This document shows, piece by piece, positions 35,259-47,029 of a DNA stretch of 64,000 nucleotides. The number at the start of each line of letters is the position of its first letter. Within the stretch, counting starts at the first letter, position 1. This DNA comes from Anaspis maculata (lineage: Eukaryota > Arthropoda > Insecta > Coleoptera > Scraptiidae). Below the pieces are notes generated by a model, which was not told the origin of the DNA, did no database searches, and worked only from the letters and a program-made list of their open reading frames with translations. The stretch covers positions 79,417,635 through 79,481,634 of the forward strand of contig OX421963.1 in assembly GCA_949128115.1 (NCBI GenBank). Direction: 5' to 3'. The translations under genes were made by a program, and so were the position numbers.

Positions 35259-35767
35259 TATTTTCCATAATTAATCTACCAGAATTGACCAGAAAAAAAT
35301 CCGTTTAAACTCGGTTCAGTTTAAACCGCTCTTAAATTTTTTTGTGGAACCCGTGGTAAGCCAATCAAATTCTGTGATTCTTATAATAAGACCCGAATGG
35401 CTTTGGTGGAAAGCTTATTCAGTAGAGCTCAAACAAAGCTCAAAGGGCTCTGCAAGTGCGAAATCATATCAAATTGAATTCACAGTTCCGGCCCAAGCTT
35501 GTGCAAACGTTACAAATCGACATGTTCAGGCGCGTCTATTTACCTAGGATTGTGATGACGTCTGTCTTCATCGGGCTCTTCCTTGAGAAACGAGGGTTGC
35601 AAGCTGAACCGCCTGCGGAACTGGTGTCTGCCCTTCATCAAATTCTTGTTCTGCTTCGACGCCAGTATTTAGTCTGCAAATTGAAATACAGAGGGACATC
35701 AATCATCAATTTTCACAAAACAAAAAACGATTGTTATTTGAACGGAAAACAACAGGTATATATGTAT
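35259..35767. other. gene-free
   Basis: No recognised exon or repeat between the hAT duplication and the minisatellite-bearing element. Confidence 0.35.
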
Positions 35768-35813
35768 GCGCGTGCGAGGGGTTAATCACTCATGCAATAG
35801 TTGGGACACCTGT

Positions 35814-36017
35814 TCATGCAATACTATGCAATACTTATGCAATACTTGTGCAATACTATGCAATATCGTGCAATACTTATGCAATACTATGCAATACCTG
35901 TGCAATACCTGTGCAATACTTTGCAATACCTGTGCAATACTATGCAATACCTGTGCAATACTCATGCAATACTCATGCAATACTCATGCAATACTTATGC
36001 AATACTTATGCAATACC
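35814..36017 (+). repeat. minisatellite, unit ATGCAATACTT/TGTGCAATACC
   Basis: About 18-19 units of 10-12 bp; the core GCAATAC is invariant in nearly all of them and the spacer varies (TATG, TTATG, CTGT, TCATG). A one-base length change between units opens all three frames on this strand, explaining the overlapping peptide-like frames. Confidence 0.95.
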
Positions 36018-36895
36018 AGAACATAATGCGCATGCTCGGATGTAATCGTACCGTATGCCTGGCGGCGAACATGGACGAAATACCGTTTCGAGAAAAGTAC
36101 CACCTCGCTCTCGAAAGCTCTAGCTCGAAAGCTACTAGCAGTAGTTTCTCTCGGAAAATAGTGGATGAAATTCGGGAATATCGGTTACGATTCAGGTAAA
36201 TCACAGTCAAGTTTAAAGTAATTATTGTCAAGTAGGTACCTACCTAGCTGACTATTCTTATTATCAACCCTAGCATAATGACATCGGAGCAGAACACGGA
36301 CGATTCTCTCGTCCAAACCCATAAAACAATGGATAAAAAGAGCACGAGTACCGCGTAACTCATTTTACAAGAAGTGGAAAACAATTGTCTGTGGGGCACA
36401 ATATACACGATGAAATTGGAGTGAATTTGCCTATATCGCAGAAAAGATCGCAGCAGTAGAAAGTGCCTCAAAAATACCTGGCCATCCCATATTTTCTTTT
36501 AAGTCTCCTCCTTCGACCTCCTCGAATGCCACCACATCATCTTATATTTACTCCTTCATCGGAGTCGTCTACCATTACTTCGGTAGGTACATTCGTACCT
36601 CGATTCGTACGCAACCAATTTTTGTAGCTTCAGTGCGAGAGCTAGTCAAAATAATATTGCCTATTGCTTATTTCCAGTTGCTAGTTGCTGCATGGTTGCT
36701 GATTGCTTCAGTGTTCCAATAGGGTAGAAAACTGTTTTTTTTGTCTATAGGGCCTATTCAGTAACAAAATCTTCTAAATTAATGGACCACTAAAAAATGT
36801 GCCAATCATAAAACCGCATTTTCAATGTTTCTATGGAAATATCGAGTTAGCGATACAATTTTAAAGGATTGGATTTAAGCAATAGGTCATTTTAA

Positions 36896-37083
36896 TGTAT
36901 GCAATACTTATGCAATACTTATGCAATACTATGCAATACTCATGCAATACTATGCAATACTCATGCAATACTATGCAGTACTTATGCAATACTATGCAAT
37001 ACTTATGCAATGCAATACTATGCAATACTTATGCAATACTATGCAATACTTATGCAATACCATGCAATACTAATGCAGTATTG
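36896..37083 (+). repeat. second array of the same minisatellite
   Basis: About 17 units of ATGCAATACTT or ATGCAATACTC, same orientation as the first array but without its TGTGCAATACC variants. It sits next to the right end of the element. Confidence 0.95.
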
Positions 37084-37132
37084 CATATGTGGGACACCAA
37101 AATTCGAAGTGGTTAACCCCTCGTGCGCGTGC

Positions 37133-38972
37133 CACTCTGACAAACATTTTATTTCTCCACCTCTCAACAAAAGTTCAATATTTGTGCCGGCGCGAATTTT
37201 CCACTCGATTCGCCGTCACCATCATCATTCTCTTCCCCGGCTCCCATCAGTTTATCATTTTCGAGCGCCGGAAATAATTCGTTTAAAAAACGCGCCCGCC
37301 CACATGTTCCTCAATATTTGCTGTGTCTCCCTCTCTTCGCTTTTTTTTTCTGTATTTTTTTTCATGCCTCACGGTTGAGGATTTCGAATCCGATTACGTT
37401 TTATTTACCTAATTAAATTCCGGCGGCGCGTTTCCAGGACGTAATTTCATTTACGTCAAAAATCCGCGTGGATATAATGCCGATTTTTTCCTCAACAGTC
37501 GAAACGCAGCCAACAGGTGTACGCCTATACCTGGCTGTAAACATTCTGTAAGGACGTTTTTGTGGGGGGTGTTGTAACAAAACAAGCGCGCGCGTTTTCA
37601 TAAATAGCCGGGTCGTTTCTTCCTCGTTTATTCTAAATGGGTTTAATTAATTAGTGTAGTTAGATAGGTGTTTCGGGGGGTAAGTGAGCTTGCTGAAACC
37701 CCCATCTCCTCATCCCCAAACTTTGTTAATTTTCAGTGTTTGCAGCTGGAATGGTATGGAAAAAACACGTGGATTTATCTGTTCTGAGCTCCAGATAACG
37801 GATCTGCTTGCACGCGTGAATTTTTGCCCATTAATCTAAGTCGTAAGGGGTAATTAATTACAGGTTTCCGCGCTATGGATTGCGTATAACATTTTTCAAA
37901 TGATTGTTGCCGTAACTAGGTGAAGCAAATGCCAAAAGTTTTCCATTTAGATTCAATTAATTTAGGACCCTGGCGGCTTCCGGCAATTAATCACGAACCA
38001 TCGATTTTCTTTTATCGCGTCCACAAGTATTTTGCAGGTGCAGCGATTTCTTTGCCATTGCGTTCCAGCAACTACGAATTAATAACCGCCAAATCATGTT
38101 TGCATCGTATCACAAGAACTACAAGTATCCAAACCGCACTAAGCTGTCCTTCACGTTAATTTATAATAATTAGTAAAACCACATTAATTTGATAATGCTG
38201 CTAACAGCAGCAGAGGCCGGAATTATGTCTGCAACACTGCATGCATATCTGGCCCGCATAGCCAGACAACGAATAAGCTGCTCAACTATGGGCGGTTAGC
38301 ACGAAGAAATAAGATCCTTGATTAAGGGTCGTAACAGTTTTCTGTCCAAAACATGGCCAGACATTCGCGTTCTACCATGCTGTAGTTATGTTCAGTTTAA
38401 CAGGCAATGACTTCTGGCGCTGTTCTTATCAGAAAATGTTCAGCAGATTATTGCCGTCTCAGTAAACACACATACAACATACGTTTATTGATCGTTGCGT
38501 TTAATGCACGTGGTATTGAATAAGCAACCAAATGTCGGATGTATCTACGTGGTAATCTTATGCTGATTTAACCCAAAAATGTTGCTCAAATTCACGCAAA
38601 AATCAACGGTGTGATCAACGTTGAAAAAAATGTTGAGAGCAACCATAAACACAACAATAAAAAACGGTTGAACGTTTTCTCTAATAATCAAAATCAGTTG
38701 AAAGCAACGTGTTAAAAACGTTGAATAGTACGTAACAATAGCAATAACCTTTGAAAATAAGTAGAGGTACGTTTAAAGCAACGTGTTCGAAACGTTGAAT
38801 GGAACTGTTACTGCTTTCAACTTGCCGAAGTGTAACATCTCACTGACGTCAATGAGATGTAGTCACTGAGAGATTTTTTAAATTTCGCGGGCTGTCATCG
38901 TTCAGCTCTGTGTGTCGGTAAGTATTGAATAAATAGTTTTGCCCCCTATTCCATGTGTATGATGCCAGAACA
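37133..38972. other. gene-free
   Basis: No gene recognised. A direct repeat with core AAAGCAACGTGTT and AACGTTGAATGG-type words occurs near 38699 and 38777. AACGTT words are frequent at 38600-38830. Confidence 0.4.
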
Positions 38973-39371
38973 GCCTTTATGTCTTCATGTTTAGTTTAAG
39001 GCCCTGCGGGCCCTTTATATCTTCATGTATCGTTTGGAACCATTTTTGTGTCTTCTTCTGCTTGTGGCTTTCGGAACTAGTGTGCTCCGTTTATGTCTCC
39101 TTATGTTCTCCGAAAGCCTACTGGGCCTTCTTGCATTTTGTCGTGTCTTTCGCACCTTTGGTGAACCCTTGTGTCTGCTCTTGTGTTATTCGGAACCCCA
39201 AAATGGGTCCCTTTTTGTCTTAGGTATTGTGCTTTCGAATACTTTGATGACTCCCGTTCATGTCTTATTGTAACGTCCGGGGCCCCGATGGAGCCCCTTG
39301 TGTCTTGCTGTAACGTTTCGAGCCCCAGCAAGGCTCTTTGGGCTCGGTGTATCGTTTGGAGTCCTAATGAA
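38973..39371 (+). repeat. degenerate ~40-bp tandem repeat, about ten units
   Basis: Units of 37-44 bp can be aligned by eye to a pattern of CCTTT(G/A)TGTCTT, then a CTTGTATCGTTT-like segment, then CGGAACCCC and a GGGC-like end. Clear units begin near 38973, 39011, 39089, 39168, 39210, 39252 and 39296. The divergence is high, so this is an old array. The overlapping plus-strand frames are by-products of it. Confidence 0.65.
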
Positions 39372-39429
39372 ATATACCGAGAAAAAAACCCTGAGCATCA
39401 AGCGCGCTGTTTAAATATACTGTATTAGA

Positions 39430-39515
39430 CAAGTTGGTAGCTTAGACGAATCGGCAGCAGTGTCACTAACTATCACCCGTGGGGTGGGGATCCAGATTCG
39501 AATTCTGCGGAGGAC
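39430..39515 (+). repeat. tRNA-like SINE head
   Basis: TAGCTTAGACGAATCGGCAG resembles an A box, and GATTCGAATTC about 50 bp later matches a pol III B box. No clean cloverleaf with paired acceptor ends is visible, so a tRNA-derived SINE is more likely than a functional tRNA gene. It lies directly after the ~40-bp tandem array. Confidence 0.4.
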
Positions 39516-39899
39516 GCCAATAGAAGAACGACTTTTCTTGGGGAAAGAACTTGCTGTATAGATTGTAAAAATCAGTAAAAATAGGTGCGGAACCTCCTCT
39601 GACATAAAACTATGTTGAAAAGTGGTGAGAAAAATAATTTTTATTTAAAAATACACATCCAAAATGCGACGTAATATATACGTCAAAAAGTGATATCTAC
39701 GAGATGTGGAGTAGCGATGTAGATAGTATGTCACATTTGGACATCTTTTAGATACCTATCTCACTCATGTTCTAATTACCCGGACATAAGAGATAACAGA
39801 GATGTCCACTTAACATCGCATAGACTTTTTTGTTAACATCGCAGTTGTGACTTGAACATCTAAGTGATGTCACAGAGATGTTTTCTTGCTGAGTGGGTA

Positions 39900-40320
39900 G
39901 TGATGAGTGGTAATGGTGACGGAGAGGACTTGGGACTTGGACGGGACGCGGAGACCGCGGAGTCAACCATATCTACTCTCACGTGATAGATTCGATAACG
40001 CTGATTAGTCGCTAACTGGAGATGATGATTATAATGGTCCATAACAAAGGCCTGAGCGAGCTGAGTAATTGACGTCAATCAAAGCGCGTATAGTCCTCTC
40101 CCTATAAAAAGGCCTGAGATCATCTAAATTGATATTTGATTAATAATCAAATTCATTAGTTAGTAGTTAATAGTAATATTGATAGTTTGAGTCAATCTTC
40201 CAAGTGTGATGGTTGGGGAGAGAGATAGAGCCGAAGTGGCAGTACGAATAGAGTAAAATCTAGACGAAGTTGATCAAAACAGTTGGACCGTGCAGACATC
40301 GACTCCCTGGTGTGATCAAG
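39900..40320 (+). promoter_or_regulatory. possible LTR promoter
   Basis: CTCTCCCTATAAAAAGGCC at about 40099-40117 is a good TATA box context, about 220 bp before a gypsy pol fragment on the same strand. This would fit an LTR, but no matching second LTR, primer-binding site or TG...CA ends were found. Confidence 0.3.
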
Positions 40321-40329
40321 GTCAATGGA

Positions 40330-40860
40330 CCGGGTACTTTGTTTTTGTTTGCAAGGTTTGAAGGAATGTTTGACACTTCGGAGAGAGAACAACTGAAGAA
40401 ACTGGAAGGAATGAAGTACTTCACAAGTCTGGACATGAAGAGAGGATATTACCAAATTCCATTGGACAAGACAGCTCGAAAGACGATAGCGCTCGTCACC
40501 TCTGACGGGTCACAGGAATTTACATGAATTCCGCTCGAGTTATCGAAAGAGGGGATGAAACTAGGCATTGCGAAAATTGAGAGTATCCGGTCTTTTTAAT
40601 GTCCGAAAGATGTTCATTGTTCATCATGTGAAACACTTTATCGGACTTACATCGTATTTCCGACAATTTATACTCCAATACTCTAAGCTGGCTAGGACAC
40701 TCACAACATTGTTGAAACAGAGTGAGCCCTGGAGGTGGGAGCTTAGAAACAACAAGCATTTGACGAGCTAAACAACAAGCTTACAAGGTGTTGGCCTTGT
40801 ACGCACATACAGCTTATACTAAAGTACACAGTGATGCTTGCTGGAAGGGGATAGCAGAAC
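40330..40860 (+). pseudogene. Ty3/gypsy reverse transcriptase scrap
   Basis: About 40400-40525 gives GMKYFTSLDMKRGYYQIPLD and the following VTSDGSQEF, the first part of the gypsy RT palm with the catalytic-region aspartate in SLDM. The next segment (40625-40770) is the connection block FIGLTSYFRQFI plus LLKQSEPWRWE, so the YVDD part is deleted. Words NNKLT and VLALYA near 40765-40810 are the start of RNase H in another frame. Non-functional. Confidence 0.75.
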
Positions 40861-43800
40861 TACGTAGTGTGAAACTCTTTTTCGCTTCTTGCATATTTTC
40901 TGTACATAAACATTCCGTTAGTTTTTACGATAGCCTAGGCGCTATTACAAACTAAGTAGATAAACAGTGTTTTTCTCAAAGGGGTTTCAAGCCAAGGTAT
41001 TCAACAGGAAGTACGAAATATTTTTTAAAATTTTCCAAATTGTGAGCTGAGAAACACCAGGAAGAATCCCACGTAGGCTTCTTCAAAGTAATTTCTGTTT
41101 AATTTATTGCTCCAGGTTCCCTAGTGGGCCTTGTTTGAACATTAGCATTGGGTGGTGTCAGAAAATACAGTGCAGGCTCTGCAATTCCTAACCTTAAAAG
41201 GACGGCACGACATCGACAGTTCGACAAAGACTTACTTTAGTGAACTTTGTTTTCCAATTTTACTACAGCTGATAAGAAGTTAATAGAAGCTCATAGATAA
41301 AAGCGGTTGTGGGAAGAACTTCTTTGCGTGTACATGTCAGTGTAACTGAAAAGAATACTTACTACGACAAACTCTCAAAACTGCAGGAAGGAAGCAAGAA
41401 ACATGTGCCAACTCATGGCATACGAAGCACTTTCGCTTCGCATAATGCAGGTTCTATTTTCACACAACGTTTTTTATTTTTGGTCACCAGGACTTATATG
41501 GAGACCCTGAAACTGTTTGCCAATTCTGCAAAATACAACTGGTTGGGGGCGCTAAATTCAACATCCGTGCGGAGCCTATCTATACCTTCAGTTTTTTTAT
41601 GGTGAAAATTGTGTTTCCAAAGTCTTCTGTGAAAGGAAGTTTTGTTAATCGCACGGTAGGTTACCGACTACATATTTCCCTGGATAATAGTGTCGTCGTC
41701 ATCAATATTGGCATGGTAACCATGCAGTGTATGTAGGTAGTTACTAATGTAATTTGATCAAATTATCTCGTATTTTGCATTAGTTATTCCATAACGTAAA
41801 TTATTTATCGATTAGCTACTTTACAAGTGAACCTTTTCTGCTATTTTATTGTAATGTGATTCCAGCACAATGGACAAAGTTGAAAGTTCACTTAGCTTAT
41901 GATTTATGCGTTGGAGCTGAAAGAATCGCCAAATTTGATTTTTCTGGGAAATGGGAGGTAAACTATGGGTACCTCTAAATAGTTAGGTACACGTCATCGT
42001 CATTCAAAGCCCTCCAGTTAGGTATGCATTTGCCTCATTACGCACCGCTAATTTCGTAAAATTATCTTAAATATTCGTCGTGTTGCAAAAATCAAGCGAA
42101 AATTATATGGCTCTAAATCATATTCGATCGATCCATCAACACGGATATTCAAACACATCCCATTCTAAAGCGTAAATTATTTCCTGACGTGAAACAGCCG
42201 CTCTAACGACGACATATCGGACATCAAAAAGTGATCGTTTTCAGAATACCTAAAACCCACCGAAGCTTTGACTTTGGAAATCTGAACTTGGGTAAACCGG
42301 GAACCGGATAATCTAATCACGCACACAAGAATTCCAGACACACAGTCCAAATATAGCTCCGTCGGAGTTATTTCCACCCATTGTTATCGCCATAAACTGG
42401 ATTTGTGCTAATTCCAACAGCATGGGGCCCAGAATTATCATATAACGGCCATAAGTGGATTTAACATGCACACACATCGACACACACATACACACCTCCC
42501 AATTCAACCCGGGAAGGCTATAAATAAGCACCGCGTGCTAATCTTATCCTCTGTATAGATTCCACCACACGTATAGCAGTAAATGTTTTGTCCATCTTTT
42601 TCCCCAGATAACACTACGTGGCACGAGCTGCAATTGATTACAATCTAATCGGCAGGACACGTTATTGGAAAATGAGCTGGTTGATTCGGAAAAAAGTGTT
42701 CATGTCCAATTGCGAGCGGAATTGCGCGAATTGGCAGTAAACACAGTTGGCGGGTTGATTAGCGCGGTGGTTTACTGCCGATTACATTGTTGCCAACTGG
42801 GGTGCAATTACATGGCACTAAGAGAGGCCCCAATTGACTCGGTGCCAACTGGGTTGCGCGAATTGTCTTTATGAAAGCTCTCCAGTTCCTTGGCCGGCGG
42901 GTAAAAAGCGAGATCATGCTGCGATTTTTTTTCTTCTAGAATAAGCTGTCGTAAAAGCGCCCCGAGAAATCGACAGGTAGATGAGGGAGCAAGGCAAAAT
43001 GTAAAGCGGGGCGAGCATAAAACTGATTATGGCCTGCGAGACGGTCGCGTATCGATTGCGCAAAGGGCCCCCCCTGCCCTGGAGTCCGTCCGGGGAGAAG
43101 CCGCTCGCGAAGTTGACGCGAAAAGAAGAGACCGGCATTGTGCAGAACCACCCACCAAAGGACATTCTTTGTTCTTTCGATTCCTAACAAGGAGTGCGCG
43201 AAATGAGAACGGGGCGATAAGGGAGGCAAAGCGGCCGGGAGAAACAAAGCTGGAGGAAAATCGCCTTTTGACACCTATCCCCTGCATCCCACTCGAACCC
43301 ACATAGACACAGAGTGGATTTTTAATTGCTTGTTCTTGATGGCTTGCGCTTCTTGGAGAGTTCGAAAATTATGACGAAATAGACGTAACTCTGATGTGGA
43401 AAGCTGAAAGCCGCTGGAAGAGAATGAAACACCTTGTTTCATGGAGTAGGTATCGCGCATTTTCCAGAGCCCAGGACTTGTCCTAAGTGAGCATACCTAT
43501 TACTGACATTTTCATCTGGAGACGTCACAAGTGTTAGTCAGGTGTGCGTCAGGTGGATGCCTACTTTCTTTCTCGGTAACGTTCTTGCATTCATGTTCAT
43601 TGTTTACCGCCTCTTCGAATTGACTTGATCGTTTTTCTCTCGATCGCCCAGATTCGTTATCCCAATAAGTCGAACTTAATCTTCGAGTTCCACCAAGCTC
43701 TCTCAAATTTCATCACCGCGATAAATTCCAACTCGCTCCTATCGGGTGGAATTTTGAATTTGGCCAAAGCTTTGCCAATAGCAGAGAGCTTGGTGGAACT

Positions 43801-44740
43801 GAGAGATGGATGGGCCACGGCCCTAAACCACTTTCCATATTACAGCAACAGGCGGAAATGCTTTACGGTCCAGCAGATTGCCAACAGCTCTTTTTCTATA
43901 GTTGCATGATTTAGTTCAGTGATTCGCGTACGCGGCTGGTTTATTTTGCTCGACAGCACTTCCATAAATACTATATACTTATTTGTTCAATGACCCACAC
44001 AATATTATCCAAGTCGAACTTTTTCAGCTTCTCATCAACATGATTATCGACTATTGGATGAATCACTTCTCATTATCATCTTTGGGACTATTAACGTCTC
44101 TTTAGACGATTTACGTGCCCAAAATTTTGAGTCTCAGCTGAAAAGTGATCATTATCAGTGATTATACCGTTACTATTTAGTTGCGAGGCTGTCGTGAGAT
44201 TCCAATATATTCGAGAGCAAACACGACGATTCTAGATAGCTTGCGCAAGGTGGAGACCACAATGAGCGAGTAAGACAGATCTGCACAATTGGCGGAGGCG
44301 CCGTTTACATGGCATGCCGGGTATGATACACACGAATCTGACGGACATTTCGAGAGCCGTCGCGAATCCACTGGCGGCGGTCAATGTGAAATATGCCAGA
44401 GAACCGGTGGAATGTTCTAGAAGGTAACGCTCGGAATATATCATCGGAGACGAGCCGACTCGTCTCATATGCTTACGTTTTCTTCAGCTCTCATAACGCA
44501 TGAACCGATCCCAGCTTCTTGCAATCACTTTGCTGATTATAAGGGTTATTATAAAATCAACTTCACGTGAATCACCATCGTGACGGTTTTCAGATAGAAA
44601 GTTTGGTGAATCAAATTTAGGTGGTGATAGGTTTGTGTCAGTGGCCTGAAGAGACTATTATTCGAATTTGTACGTCCAAGGATGTGGCTCCGCCGAGAAT
44701 GGTCAGTGACATGTCTTCCCACAAATGCTTCTGAATTTAC
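40861..44740. other. long stretch without a recognised gene
   Basis: No family recognised. A perfect 16-bp inverted repeat (GTTCCACCAAGCTCTC) lies near 43687 and 43782. A short hairpin around 42738-42786 contains GGCAGTAAAC and its inverse. The frame at 43625-43909 (94 codons) follows an AG but has no known motif. Confidence 0.35.
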
Positions 44741-45351
44741 ATATCGATGGCGAAGAACAGCAACCTTCTATGTCACCATTTGCGGTAAATCAACAACCTC
44801 CCATGTCAATTTCAGCAGGGTTGAAAATAATAAATCAAACAATCGACACTCCAGCCTTTAATCCACTGACAAAACCTCTGATTCCAATTTAGACTTATTA
44901 CGTATGTCAAGTGCAAAATAACAACCTTCTATGTCAAACAAAGAAGGTTTTTGTAGAAAATACGATGACAAGTCAAAAGATAATGACCTTCTGTGTCAAT
45001 AATGGAAGGTTGTTGCACAAAATTTCAACAACAAGATGGGATAAAACTTTCTATGTCAGAGAAAAAAGCTGCCATAAGCTTTTATGTTCAAAAATTATCG
45101 ATATATTGCTGATAAAACCGCCTATTTCACGTTTTATAGCCAAATCTAGTGAATAATATCAAATTTCATACCCCATTATGCCACCTTAATCTATAGTAAA
45201 TATTACTTCAACCTAAAATGGAAGAAAGTATAGTACGTCACGTTTAAAGTACAATTCTGTTCCTCCTGAAAAGTACCCCTTTTTGACATATGAGCTTGCT
45301 GAATTTCTGCAAACGGTGACATAGAAGGTTGCTGTTCTTCGCCATCGATAT
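44741..45351. mobile_element. 611-bp foldback with recurrent CCTTCTATGTCA motif
   Basis: The first 37 bp (ATATCGATGGCGAAGAACAG onward) are exactly repeated inverted at the right end, so this copy is young or conserved. Inside, the terminal word AACCTTCTATGTCA recurs with small changes near 44794, 44924, 44984 and 45045, all in the left-end orientation, so one terminal motif is reiterated internally. No coding capacity; target duplication not resolved. Confidence 0.85.
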
Positions 45352-47029
45352 TTAGCAGTTTAGCCTAATATAAAATGTAAATTGTTATTATTATCTGAAA
45401 TTCAAGCTTTTAATATTGCTCAAGTCTGAGAAAGTTGACTCACAATAACTTGAGACAGGTAAAGTGCTCGCCAATTGGAATGGTCCACCCAAAAAAATTA
45501 GTCACATTCAAAGTGACATAACTCTTGAATGAATAAACTATTTTGAATCGTTTTATGTTTTCTGATTAGCTCACGGATTGGATTACAACATGTCATGGGC
45601 CGTTTTTGGTACGGGTGTTTCGTATCAATTATACAGGGCGCTCAATCAGGTACTGCAAAAATGGAGAAGTTTGAACTGGTCCCATTTCAAAAAAAATGGT
45701 TTTTGGTTTTTTCCAAGTGTTTTAGAAAAGATGTTGTTTCGATACCTTGAATTAGTTTTCAAAATTTTGAGTCTATCTTCTCCAGTTACACAGTCATCTC
45801 AAAAATGCACCCTTCTGGTCTGGCATTTATATCTATTCCAATTGTTAGTCGATTTTGGAAAATAAGGACTCTTGTCGAAGCTCAAGACTCAGATAAGAAG
45901 GTTCGAGGATAGGAACTGACTGGAGACAGAAATTTTGAAAAAGCGAAGAAATCAAAAGTGACCTAAATATGAAGCACCCTAGAAATCAGGTTCAGGGAAA
46001 AAAACTGAATAAAAATCAACTTGCCTTCAAACAGACTTTCATTTCCGAACATTTTGAGGTGTTTTCCGATTTTAAGTGATGGAAATTGTCGATGCGGGAC
46101 CCATTTCACAAATTCACTTTGTAGAAGATAATACCAGACCTTCCTCGACTGAAAATGCACGTAACCTAGGCTACCTTATTATTGTCGAATGTTTTCTTCA
46201 CATTTAAAGAGATGGGCACCAGCTCTGATCTTCGTAACCCAAGTTACGTCTATTTTTAGGTGAAAAACGTCTAGATTTTGTCTTTGGAAGCATCCGTTTC
46301 TGATTTGGATTCATTGCCACAATTTTTGTCCCATACAAATAGGAAACACCTCAAAATGTTCAGAAAGAATGGTTTGTTTGAAGACAAGTTGTTATTTGTT
46401 TAATACCTTCCCTAAACCGGATCTCTAGCAAGTTTGTCATTTGAGTCACTTTTGATTTGATCCCTTCTCCAGAATTTTCATCTAAAGTCAATTTTAATCC
46501 TTGATCCTTTTGACCTGAGCCTTCAGCTTCAACAAGAGCCCTCATTCTCAAAAATCGGCCAACAACGAATAAAGTTATTACTGCAAAATTAAAAGGTTAC
46601 ATTTTTGAGATCACCCTGTAATTAAAGCAGATAGGCAAAAAAATTTGAAAACGATTCGAGTTATGGTTATAATAGGAGTTCGGCTTGAGACGTGGACGAC
46701 GCAGGTCACTAATAACGTCGCTCCAGCCTTTTACTTAGTTAACTTATTTATAATAACTATCAGCAAGAAAACAGCTAACCGGTATAAGAGTTAATGTGCA
46801 TCGCCAGTAAATTTCGAAGGTTCTTTCATGATATTCGTTCCGAGAGGCCTCCGAGTGGTTTCCAAAGTGAAAAGCGTGATTGCGTTCGACCAGAATAATT
46901 CCGCATTATACACATAAAACACCACAGATAACGCCTCAAGAAAAAAAAGGACATGATCGGTTCCTACAGCACGCCGAGAAAATTCACGGACGGACATCTG
47001 TTGTGAGCCAAATATCCAGTGAATAATAA

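Larger units (their letters stand above)
35768..37132. mobile_element. element with two internal 11-bp minisatellite arrays
   Basis: Ends sharing GAGGGGTTAA(T/C)CACT in inverted orientation (35776-35790 and about 37107-37121), with GCGCGTGC-like tips, enclose about 1.36 kb. Just inside each end is an array of 10-12-bp units of the type ATGCAATACTT. The arrays lie at 35814-36017 and 36896-37083 in the same orientation, flanking about 880 bp of unique DNA. GGGACACC also lies beside both arrays in direct orientation. Open frames across the arrays (repeated QYLCNT or AILMQY) come from the repeat. Superfamily unknown. Confidence 0.65.

Noticed and set aside
35731..37378. Open frames of 60-160 codons rich in QYLCNT / AILMQY repeats on both strands
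   Set aside because: They are translations of the ATGCAATACTT minisatellite, open in several frames at once, with no start context or domain.
39430..39515. Functional tRNA gene
   Set aside because: Only A- and B-box-like words are present; no complete paired cloverleaf or terminator, so a SINE head is more likely.
43625..43909. A 94-codon frame after a possible splice acceptor
   Set aside because: No recognised motif, no partner exon, and it contains a perfect 16-bp inverted repeat, so it cannot be supported as an exon.
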